DNA of 64,000 bases from Leptoclinus maculatus (taxonomy: Eukaryota; Chordata; Actinopteri; Perciformes; Stichaeidae). The DNA is taken from assembly GCA_032191485.1 (NCBI GenBank), contig JAVDOI010000010.1, forward strand, positions 2,913,161-2,977,160. Direction: 5' to 3'. The translations under genes and the position numbers were made by a program. Below are positions 25,701 to 37,800 of the stretch, piece by piece. Position 1 is the first letter of the stretch, and each line of letters starts with the position of its first letter. The notes under the pieces are model-generated. The model searched no databases and was not told the DNA's origin. It saw only the letters and a program-made list of their open reading frames with translations.

Positions 25701-28700
25701 TTTTTCGTTTATATACGTAAGCCATTTTACTGACAATATTTGCACACGAAAAAAAACCCCTCTGGTGTCAACCATTAGGCTTTTTGAAAGGAAAGATACA
25801 AAAAGCTGCAAGGAATTCATTCAAAACAGACTCTTATGTGGGAAAAGGAATAAAAAAAACAGGTGTTATGAGTAAAAGATGTCGAGAAAAAAAAGCTGTT
25901 TATGCTGTGAATGAAGAGGAGACAGACGGCAGCAGAATGATAATGCTGGAGGGCGACTTTTTTTTTTTACACACGCAGTCTCGGTCTAAAAAGGTGTGGA
26001 GGAACCTTTTGCGACTGGTAAAAATGTTGTTCACTATTCAGGAGATGCCGCCGTTATAATACGAGGGGACGAGAATGGTTAGAGTTATAGGCTATATTAT
26101 GGTGGAAGGATCTGCTCTTATTGACACCATCACCCCCCCGCCCCCCCCATTCAAAATATTTTCTGAAAATGCTCCATCTCTTCAGTGGGAATATGATTAT
26201 CTGCAGCAGTCACGTCGTGAATCAGAATGAGGATGAAATGATCTGCCGGAGAGAGGTCGGTGGCTAGATGGAAATGCACAAAGCGAGACTTTCAATGATG
26301 TCTTGTCTCTCTGGTACTCAGTCCTAATGTGAACATGAAGAGGATTGTTCATGTCTAAGTGTATATTACATAATCCTCCAAAACCGAACTATCCCTTTAG
26401 GTTTGATTGCATTGTCGTCTTTTGAATCGAGCATCATTTTTGTCACATAACAATTTATATATCGTTTTTTTTTTTTCATTTTTTCAAACCAGGTCATTTG
26501 GACTTTGTCCCAGGCTGCGGTGGCCACGGCAGCTTCAGCTTTGACCTTTGCGGCTGCATCTGCGAGGAAGGTTGGGCCGGCAAAAACTGCTCGGAGCCTC
26601 GCTGCCCGGACGACTGCTCCGGCCAGGGCGTGTGCGTGGAAGGGGAGTGCGTGTGCGACCGGGACTTCGGGGGCGACAACTGCTCGGAGCCGCGGTGCCC
26701 CTCGGACTGCTCGGGTCGCGGGCTCTGCATCGACGGGGAGTGCGTGTGCGAGGAGTCCTTCACCGGCGAAGACTGCATGGTCGGGAGGTGTCTCAACGAC
26801 TGCTCGGACCAGGGCCTGTGCGTCAACGGGACGTGCCTGTGCAGGCCCGGCTACGTGGGGGAGGACTGCTCGCTGGTCTACTGCGCCAACAACTGCAGCA
26901 AGAAGGGAGTCTGCAAGGAGGGCTTCTGTGTCTGCCAGGATGGCTTTGCAGGAGATGACTGCAACTCTGGTAGGCTATTACTTTTTGTTTTAACCTTTTG
27001 GGTCAGTTTAATCCTCTTGACTGTTGTCAAGCACTAAAAGTAGTTTGTAAGACATTTGCGGTTGAATTCCCTGAAGCAGAAACTTGTTTCCTGTTACACT
27101 TGCTTGTCAGTGTGTTCAGGATCAAGTAACTCAGGGCAGAAATCCAGCCCGAACAGATTTCACAGCGACACTCTGTGACCCTCAGACAGTTCGGCCTGAA
27201 TTGTTGAGCAGGAACAGGTTCCTTTTGAAATCAAAAAGTGCAAAGCCTGCATTGCCGGGAGATATTGACTGTAATGTGGACACATTTTCTGTCCGTGAAT
27301 TGGCACTGTCTCTGAGGTTTGTTTGGGTGGTGACATTAAAAGCACACTTCAGATTATACAGTCTAGTGAGTGTCATTAGAAATGGCATCTCAATGTGTCT
27401 TTTATCCGGTTAACCTACAGTATGGGAGCAATTCTATAAAAAAAGAACTGATTTGTCAAAGAAATGCAGCACAAAGTGCGTTAAAGGAAGATAAATAACA
27501 CCAGCAAAATGTAAGCTATTATTAAAGTTAGAAAATCTTACACTGTTAGATGTCATCAGAATGTGATATTCAGTCCCGTGATGTTTGGAGTGGAGTGAGT
27601 CTTTTTTTTAATACACCACTCTGTGGCTGCTCTGTATGGTTCATTCTGAGTGGCGAGACCACCCGACATCAGCCAGCTGCCGGCCAAACAGCATTTTAGG
27701 CATTTAAATCAATCCACCAACTTTATTATATTGATTTTTGATTCTAATAAAATAGTTCTGATCAACAAGCTGCGATCTGCTATGCACGACCGCTAGCAAT
27801 GCGGGCATGATGATTGAGAAACGAGCCCATCTGTCTGCATCAGTCCCGGTCAGCTGAGAGGTTGTGTCCCGAGAGTCGTCTTTAGTGTTTGACAAATATT
27901 AGCAAAATAACTGATGACGAAATAGATTAAGAATTGCATTTATTTGCATGGAGAGGGGACATCCTCACTATACAGGCTACTTAGGAAGTAACATGTCGCA
28001 GTCATCACTAATACAAAGGCTGGATTAGATACGGGACTAAAGACCTTGCTAAAATAACCTTGTTTATTCCCATTCAGTTACAGTGCATTTACGTTTCTAG
28101 TAAAACAATACCTAAAAAAATAAATAAAAGCTAATAAATAATGTCAAATGATTGTTAATTACAAAGGTTCTGATCAGTCAGGAATATGCTGGTTTTAAAT
28201 ATGAATATCTATTTACAGACTGTGTGGGCTAAAAACGCACTTGAAGTCTTAATTCTCCTCCACAATAATCCTCTGCATGTTTACAATCGGGTAAGCAAAC
28301 TCATTAACATATGCAGTAATGAAGATCAGTGTAAATGACGGACGAGTGGCATCACAATGTGCAGAGGCTTTACGCCTCAATCATTCCCCTGCTGACTATT
28401 TATTTCTCACTGGCTGGCCTCTCCATACCCTTGTGGGATTTCCTATTCATACAAGCTTAAAGCACAGGCCTTCGTTACATGCTTATGTGATGTTACGCTG
28501 TTGCATTCTCTTTTATGACTATAAGTGTGCATTTCTTTGCACCATATATTACGGAAACAATAATCAATTTGTTTGGAGATTAATTTTCCTGAAGATTGAT
28601 TTATTGATTAAGCAACTAATTAATCCGAGCACTGTATAAAATGTATAACAAATACAGTAGTGTGGGTATTGGCACTCCTGTGCCGTGGAGTGCTGAGAGT

Positions 28701-29110
28701 TTGCAAACAGATTGCAGCTACAACAGGGGATTTCATTTATCGGCACACCTTCAATAAGAATAAAGGAAGCAATTAATTCAACCGCCTAGTGTTCGTGTTT
28801 AGATAGCCACCTACAGAGCAGGTAGATGGATCTGATTTGTTGCATAGATTTATAAATGCAGAGCTCTCTCACTCTCTCACTGCTACAGTGACACATTTCC
28901 CCCTGGGGATGAATAAAGTTTATATCTATCTATCTACAGCACTCGGGTATACACACGGGTCTGAATGCTGAGCCCCATTCATTTTGTAGCAACCGTGTGC
29001 AGCCCTGAAAAACAAGCCCCTCTGTGCTTCAAATGCAGCTGGCGGGGGGGCACGTGACTTGCCGGGCATCAGAAGGTGTAACAGCGTTTGTCAAAAGTCA
29101 CATTCATCCT

Positions 29111-29153
<43 letters not shown>

Positions 29154-32100
29154 GCTACATTAGCTGCAGCTGAGACAGTTTTCTGAGTCGTGCTCGCCGA
29201 GCTCTTCACGCCAAAAAAATATCAGACGCCGCTCTGCCGTTTGAGGCAGCTGTCAACAAAGTGAAGGACGAGGACAGACAGGAGAGCTGCCATCCCGTCA
29301 CATATCTGTACAAAGTGAGGGAGTCCGAATTGCTTATTTCTTTGCAATTAGAGGCTAAAATAGCCAACGCTGGTAGGGGATAGTTTGCTGAATACAAAAC
29401 GAAGCAGTTCAATTACCAGAGACCTGTAGGGGTGACAGGCTTTAAGTGTTTCATGTTATCAAAAAGCTGAAGAAAGCGGGATGTATGTTTGCTCCATTAC
29501 CGTGGCCAATATATTCCCCCACTATGACAAATTACGGAGGCTGTTGAATTTAAATGGGATGTTCCAGGTGTACCGGGTATAGATACAGTAAATCTTTCCA
29601 TAAAAATGTATCCACCCACAGAGCGGAGAGATCAACTAGTGCTGAAGAGTGGCATTTAATCTCGGCGGCAGAGGAATTCCACAATCATTTCCATGAGTCC
29701 CGGTGCTACAGTTGAAAAGTGGTGGTGACATTCTCACGTTGTTGACATCCTCTGAGTGCGGCAGTGGAGACAACTGACATTTAGTTGCGGCTCTCAGAGC
29801 TGTGTTGCAGCTTTAAAGTTCTGCAGTGTGTGTGTGGCGTATTGATGTCGTCTCTTATGCGTGTTTGTTTATTGTCCTTATTTTTACTGAACTATTCTGC
29901 TGTATTGCATCAATCGATTTTGACTGAACAGCATGGCTTCTCACGAAGTAGCTTTGTGTCTATTATGAGCCAGATTAAGTGTATTAACTGTGATATGAAT
30001 AGGGCTTTGACAGACATCCACCTCGTCACACGCTCACAGAATAACTTGAGCTGCTGGCGAAAGGCCACACTATTTATTGGCGCCGTTCACAGTCTGCCTC
30101 TACCGCTTGAGGAACACACACACACTGTTATCGAGGTTTGACTCAAATTGTGTTGTAGATTGTGACAAAAGCCACTCAATATCCAGAACCATTCTCCTGC
30201 ACTGAATAGAAATTGATTCTCTTTTTTCCCTCCCCTGTACAACAAAGGATCTTTGACGGTATGTATTTTGTAAACTAAAAGAAACACAGAGTTTCAGCTG
30301 AAGTCTAGCGTGTGTTCCTCACTTTTGGGATGCTTTAGCAGAGTGTAGGATAAGAAACCAAATGTATTATATTTATATAATATATATATATACTATAATA
30401 TTTACTATATATTTTATATAGTCAAAGGTCACTGTGACCTCACAGAACACGTTTTAGCCAAACTCTAGAATGTATTTGCTTATTATGACAATTTCACACA
30501 TACAGTGTGTTTAATAGAATAAAAAGATGAAGCGATGACATTTTGGACAGACATGGATACAAACTGCAACATGACTGTCTTTGCTTCTCATTCTATCCTG
30601 TTGGGTATTACTTTAAGTCACCACAACTACCTGATTTCCCTTCTCATATCTAAATGCATCCAAGCTTGTAGCTGGGCTGGTAAATGCTGAATTATCAGAG
30701 CCAGCTGGCTGCCAGCTTTGTGATACCCGTTATCCAGGATCACCGATGTTAAAACCCGGCCTGACTTACTTCAACTTGCTTTTGTGATACGGGCCCATGG
30801 TGTGAGTTTGTGTTAACCCAAACAAAACACAGAGCGAGGAAAAACAATCTCCTAGCACAGTGGTCAATGTCATGGGATTTAGTTCAGCAACAGCAGATTA
30901 CATCTTTGACCTCATTCAAGGGTGAAAAACAGAAAACAGCATTAAAAATCTGTATTATTCAGGTGTTTTCTACTGCACGCACACGCCAAAATATTGTACT
31001 TCACACTGGAAGTTTCAGTTTAAAAGCAAATTAACTAGAGAATTCCATCGCATAAAGTAGCCTGAAGGTAAGTTAGTCCTCTGATGAATCACTGACCTCC
31101 GTTGTCAGCTGGAGTTTTTGTAACATCACATTTATGTAGAATCTGCATTTCTGCTACACGTATACACGTTCAGATTCACCGTCACGTCTTTGTTTTCATA
31201 TTCTGACTGAGAGAATTTGTTAAAAACCGTTTGACACCCCTAAGACATCCCGTATGGCAGCCCGAGAACAAAATGAGCCGAAAGGGAAAGAAAGAAAACA
31301 AGGAGATCAAGTCAGGAACTGAAATCCGCTGCTGAAGTTGGACCCCCCCCCCCCCCCCCCCCCTCACAAAGGTCAGAAACTCTGTCGATGCTCTGCAGTT
31401 GAGAAAAGTTGAACCACTCCTGGACGACGATAGAGTAAACAAGACATTTGCATTCAAATGAACTGCTCGACGTTGACGACCTTTCGCGTAGCGACAACAA
31501 GGTGATGCGCTCGATGCTTCTCCGTCTTTGCTGTACGCTCAGTAAAAAGCTCCTCTCACTAACTTTCCAGAGGAGAACCTGGAGGGAGAAGTGTGGACTT
31601 GAGAGTCTGCCCTTCACTTCCTCTCTGAGTTAGTGCCTTTCAAGCAGCTCGTCTGTTCAGCCTCCTTGGCACGACCTCGTTCAATCACTCTTCTCTCATG
31701 CCGTGGATTATTGTTCCTTGATTTGATTTGTTATTCCCTCCATATATACGTGACAAAGCCGAGGGTAATTGATGAAATGAATCTAGCTAATTGAATGCTG
31801 CAGAATTAGTCCCCGGTGCAGGTTCACCGTTTCGTAAATGAACGAACTACCGTGCATCATGCGCCCATCTGTCGAGTGTGCGAGGAAGTAGCCGAAACGG
31901 CTACTAGAGTGTCCAGAGGTTCCCCCGAGGAGAAGTGCTGTGCCGTAGATTCCTGCATCACAGGGGGGTGAGGGGCTGTTTATCACACTATCAAACTCAC
32001 TTTACTCCCCTCCCTGTCTCTCATTTACTGGTTCATCCTTATTCTCCCTCATTTAACCGTCTTTTTATGTTCGTCGTTCGCTCTCCTGAGGCTTAACTCG

Positions 32101-34860
32101 TCTCGTCTTTTTCCCTCCCGTCCTCTGTCTGTCTGTGAATCTGTCTCCAACTCAAACTGTTTGTACTTTCTGTCTTGTCTTCGCCTCCTTTATGTCCTTC
32201 ACCTCACCCCCCCCCCTCCTCCTCGTTGTTTTTGGCAGTGGGAGCTGTAAACACTCTGGTTTATGCCTCCTCATTTACATTCAACACCACCTCTCAGGCT
32301 TATGGCTTGACGATCTCCACTTCAGCCCGAGTGAATGACAGTGCGTCTCCCTCTCATGTATACACTGAGCCACACCATGCGGTCTTTCACATGGTCTGGT
32401 TTTAAAGAGTACGGATGCAGAGATACTGTTTTTAGTAGCTAGGCGAGATGATGGCAAATGTAGCGTTGGCAATAGTTTTAAGTGCTTTGGTTATGGTACT
32501 GATGGTACATTTACTCTACTTTCATTTCCTCTGAACGACACAATCATGCAGCGAAAGGGGAACCTGCCTGACCGGCTGAAATAAGAGGCTCTCATAGCTG
32601 AAATTTGGCTTTTTTAATCTCCGGGTATATCCATCAGTGTTGCGGTCCATTTTCCATCCACACCGATAACGCTGTTAAAGTGGACTCTCCACAATTAATC
32701 CTTGTCACGGCCCCGCTGATCCTGGTGCAGTGTAATGGAGAGCATGATTTCACACAAGGGCTAACTATCAGGTGCTGCAGTGGGAGAGGACTGCATGCCT
32801 GGGAGCCCGGGAGTTGGAGGGGATGCTTGATATATAGCAGCTGGTAACGGCGTGCATACAAAATTGTCCACCGGTGCTGGCGAATGTGCATGAGCAATTT
32901 ATTTTAAAGAGTTAACTGTCGACCGTGGTCTGAAGAAATGGTTTGCTTCATACTAAGCGCAGAGATTTCAGAAAGGTGAACTTATAACAAGTGGAGCGTT
33001 CAGGAACGTCCAGCGCCCCTTCTTATTTCTATTATCTGTGGATGTTTTGGGATCGGCTTGTACTGAAAACTTGATTACTCAGTTTGTTAGGCTTCACATG
33101 AGGATGAGAACAAATTGAGGTTAAGTGAGTGAAGAATTCAGTCAGATTAAAAACTGGTTTGTAGACAATAAGTTGTTTTTTCACATGGCCAACAAATAAT
33201 TCTTTAGGGTTAGCAAACTATGTACGACCACTAGCGTTGTAGATGGTTAGATTTCTCCTGCCAAACTTTCTGTTAGCGGTACAGGATCTTTTTGTAACTA
33301 TGTTCACACCACGAGTGACAAAAGCAACAAAACAGCCAAGCGCTGGCCAGCTGCATTGTTGTCGAGTTGCTGTAGAAGTTTTGCTCTAAACTCTCGTTGA
33401 CGTAGTTATGTCGCTAATCAGCACTTTTCTTTTAGACCAAAGCAAACCGGGTGAAACGCCTTCACCATGAGTTGAGACGGACTCACCGTTCATTTCTAGC
33501 GTGTCAGTTTGCCATTGACTTCTATTGAAAATGGCTTGTAGCCTGTTGCTGTGTCACTCTTTAGCATTAGGAGGGAAAGTGAACAACAGATCCAGGATTT
33601 GGTTAGAAAAGCTCATTTAATCAATAAAGCAACATTGAGACTGCTGGTTGTTTCTCTTGCTGTCAGTCATTTTGACTATCAATCAATCTGTTAGTGGTTT
33701 ACGACAGATCTCTCACAACAAGTTAGTCAGTGTTGTGTTCGGATTTGAACCTAAGACCACACATTTTCAAACAAATACTCCCACAGTTTGAGTGGTTGCC
33801 TCTGAAGGTTAGAGGCGTACAACTACAACTCAGCGTGGTGCACATTTTACAACAACAAAGCCCCTGAGTATCTAAAAGACCACTTCCGTAGTGTTGGGGG
33901 AACTCCATTCCCAGCAGACTAGAGCTAGTGTTGCTTGCTGACGTTCAATACCAACATGGGTATTTGTTCCTTTAGCTTCTTTTTAGCAGGAAATTGGAAT
34001 GAGTTGCATATTCAAATGCCTGTACTGTATATGCAGATATGTGTGATGTGGGCTGCTCTCTCTCACTGTGTCAAATAAACTAAACTAAAATGTCCCCCCT
34101 GCACTGAAATAATGAATTATGTCTGTGAAAAACTGTGCCATATAAATGATAAATGTAATGGCTAACTGTGACACAGTATACTAGTGAGTCTTTCAGAAGG
34201 TGATATAGTGGTTACATTGTATGAATATAATTGCAAAAACACAAACAAGCAAGAGTTGACTCATGATTTGTTTGTTTTTGTTGTCTCAACAGTGGCACCG
34301 GCCATGAATGTGAAGATACGAGGCGTCACTGATCGCACAGTTGACGTGGAGTGGGAGGGGTCTGTTGTGCTGACAGATTTCTTAGTGACCTACACACCAA
34401 GCAGCCCTGGAGGTATGTGCAGACCTGTACTGGCCTTTTTTTCGAGGCAGAGAAGATAGGGATTTAAGTTTCAGTTGATTCAAAATGTCTTGAAGCATTC
34501 CACGGTTTAAATGTACCAGTGCATCTTTTGACCCGTCTCTCTGTCAGGTGTGCAACTAGAGATAAGGATTCCAGGCAATACCACCGCCTACACTATCTCA
34601 GGCCTGGAGGCAGGCGTGGAGTACAACATCAACGTGTTCGCTGTCATTAACAACAGTATCAGCGTCCCTGCCAGCATCACCGTTTCGACCTGTAAGTGCA
34701 GTCCCGTCGCTTGTTTTGAAAACATGCTCTCACGGGAGCCCTGAAGCATATTCCACCGAGGCCATGTTTGGTTCATGACCAAACCGTATATATTAATGTA
34801 ATAACTCAAATGTGTGCTGTGTGCATGCATTCTCACATGGACACAGCCGCTCAAGGGGAT

Positions 34861-34897
<37 letters not shown>

Positions 34898-37800
34898 GTC
34901 TCTCACCTTTTCTTTTTCTTTTTTGTGGTTAAATCTTCCCGAAGATGTTGCTCAGTGTCAATAGAGTGAGAATACCACCTGCTCCTCTGTGCCAACTGGT
35001 TATGAAGCCCAATTGTAACACCTGCTTGATGTCGCTCGTACCAAAATACATGAACACCGTCTGAATGTGTACCTCCTGGCCCGTGTTAATGGCAGGTCGG
35101 CTAGGAAAACATACTATTCCATGCTTATCGGAGGTATGAAGACTCACCGATCCCCTGATTAAAAAGCCTATTTTCAATACCATACAGAATATTGTATCCA
35201 CTCAACATCAGCTGGCTTCATACTATCGCCGTTACTTCAGACTTGGCTGCTAAAATTATCCCCCATTTCACAGATAAGTGACTTTAATTTCAGTGATAGC
35301 AGAGTTTGGAGTTATAAAGTCAATTTAGGGCAATTAAGTTTGATGCAACCATTTTTCATATGTGATGTGATTTGTTGGGTTGTCTTTGCGAAACTTAATT
35401 ATGAAATGTAGTATTTGATAGGGGTGTAACGGTTCACAAAATCCACGGTTCGGTTCGGTACGGTACAGTGGAGCCACGGTTCGGTACGTTTTCGGTACGT
35501 TTCGGTACGTTTTCAATACAGTAGAAAACTATAAATGCCAGAGAAACGTACTTGATTTTAAAATATATTTATTCATTAAAACTAACATCATAAAGTTATT
35601 CTTTGAACAATGATGGAACTATACCTGAGTGACCCATCTTCTGGGGTGTCTTCTTAGCAGCGTGTAAAATAAAAACAGTTTCTTATGAAAACTAAAATGT
35701 AGCATTGTTTGCTGTAGTTATAAACAAATAAACAATCCTGTTTTATATGGAACTATGTGTGTGTGTGTGTGTGTGTTTCTACTCAATGTTTAAGTTTTTT
35801 TTCAGAAAGATGAGAATGTCTATATATATATATAATGTATATATACACTATATTTATCCCTGTATATAGGGAGCCGTGGGCTGCCAATGACAGGCGCCCG
35901 GGGAGCGAGGGGTTCAGTGTCTTGCTCAGGGACACTTCGACACATGACACGGCCCAGTCAAGGATTGAACCTTCGACCTTGCGGTTACCAGACAACCCTC
36001 TTAACCCAGGGAGCCACGGTCGCCCCCTTAAAAAAAAAAAAAAAAACAAAAAAAAAAAAAACGTATGAACGGTTCGTTCGGTTCGTCATGCGTACCGAAC
36101 CGTGAGCCTCGTACCGAACGGTTCAATACGAATACGCGTATCGTTACACCCCTAGTATTTGATTATCTGGAAAGATTTATGAGGACACGGCTGCTTGTAA
36201 AAAAAAAGTAATTTTAGCATTTTGTTAAATATGAGTCATTTGTTTTAAACTAATGTTGCAGGGGTTTTATATATATATCATCAGTACTATATGCCTACTC
36301 TCAGCGGGCAGAAAACAACTGCTTGTTGATCCGTTTTTTTTCAGGCAGATGGTCATCATTTAAACTGTCAATCCTAACATTTAGTGCAGCATCAGGGTGA
36401 TCGAAACATAGTCAAATGAACCAAGACAGAGGGAAGAACGGAACAGAATAATAATGTAAAAGAGAAAGGTTCAGCACTGGTCACCTCCAGCATGAGATGG
36501 AGTAGTGATTTATTGGTCTGTGTGGGTCACTGAAGAACAATAATACGTCTCTTGCTACCTCTCCAGATCTCTCCAATCCGGATGGTTTAGTCTTCAAATA
36601 CATCACAGAGACGTCAGTGGAGGTCCAGTGGTTACCCTTCTACTATTCCTTCGACGGATGGGAGATCAGCTTCATCCCCAAGGTAGAGTAGAGAGGACAC
36701 GCGGGCTAATTCACAAAAAAACACATGGCGGGCCTGCTTATCAGCGGCCCAAATCCATTGTGAATTTGCCCGTCAGCGTATGTGTTTGCTGTCCGTCCCA
36801 ATGTGAGTCTACAGCAGGCTGAAAGACACGCGCACTGTCCTTGTGTCTGAGATGAACAGAAGGAAAAACTGACTTTTTCTTATTTTTCACTATCAGTAAT
36901 TCTATAAATGACTTTGACGTTCTGTGTAGAAACAGGAAGAAAAATAACTGGATGGATTTAGGTTTTCTTGGGGTTTTTCCTCAACTTGAAACCCATACCA
37001 AATTAGACAAGCGGATTGTCTTAAGCTTATTGGCTATTAGGTGGATGAGCCAGTAAACCCTTTTTGCAGAATAACCCTTGCTAAAACCATAGCAGGGCCA
37101 GGTTCAAAGCCAGAAAGCAAAAAGCTTTTTCTTTCTAATTCCCGCTGTAAACTCAGGTACTCACTGCACTCTAATCTCATGCCCTCTCACAGTAATTGGT
37201 TTTCTCCTTTAAGGTGTTCTCGGGGGAGATATCCTTTGGTCCGGCCACAAATCTGATGTTAAGATGCTTTTTTTTTGTGTTATTTCAATCCCTTAAAGGA
37301 TAGAACATTTCTGAATAAAGAAAAAAAACAGTGGGCTTCCTAATTGTATTGCTTTTAGCCTTCCTTTCTCTTTCTTCCTGATCTTTCATGTCTCTCTTCT
37401 TCTAGCACTTTCCATCCCTTTACCCCTTTCTCCTCCTAATCTCCAACCTTTTTTTCCTCTCTGCCCTCTGTCCTTGTCTTTCTCCTTCACCTCTGTCTTC
37501 CTCTCCATCCTCTTCTGTAAACGCTCCTCCCTCTATCTTTCCACACGGCCGCTCCCTCGCTCCAGCCATGGGGGAAATCCTATTAGGAGTTGGCGCTCCC
37601 CCACCCCCCCCCCCCCCTGTGGATTTAATCCGGCAATGGGGATTGTGAATTTTGACAATCTTGTAATGGAAGTAGGCATGAAAGCATTGGCCCATTCAAA
37701 CAAACACAGAACTCACTCCTCTGTAAAAAGGAAACATAAGGGAGAGAGTGAGTGAGGCAGGGCCCGATTAGAAACAGCTACTTTATACATCATACTGCCA

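Larger units (their letters stand above)
26970..34292 (+). other. tnr: tnr intron 5 (7.3 kb)
   Basis: The largest intron in the window, between the EGF exon and the FNIII array. It contains a LINE 3' tail (28891-28936), a GA run (29112-29151), AT-rich sequence near 30366-30420, a C21 run (31343-31363), a possible diverged repeat at about 33290-33560 and a LINE-tail-like piece near 34116-34158. No exon is supported. Confidence 0.85.
34692..36566 (+). other. tnr: tnr intron 7 (1875 bp)
   Basis: Has a CA run about 170 bp after the exon 7 donor and a complete hAT MITE with nested SINE (35419-36154), which makes up about 40% of the intron. The rest shows nothing recognisable. Confidence 0.88.

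Noticed and set aside
26494..26826. Minus-strand and alternative plus-strand frames over the EGF exon
   Set aside because: They are shadows of a GC-rich coding exon. The true frame is fixed by the cysteine pattern and splice phases.
27084..27413. 109-codon frame just after exon 5
   Set aside because: It lies in intron 5 with no similarity and no flanking splice logic that keeps phase.
35870..36027. A functional tRNA gene from the A/B-box-like motifs
   Set aside because: No cloverleaf with an acceptor stem and anticodon arm can be drawn; it is a SINE head.
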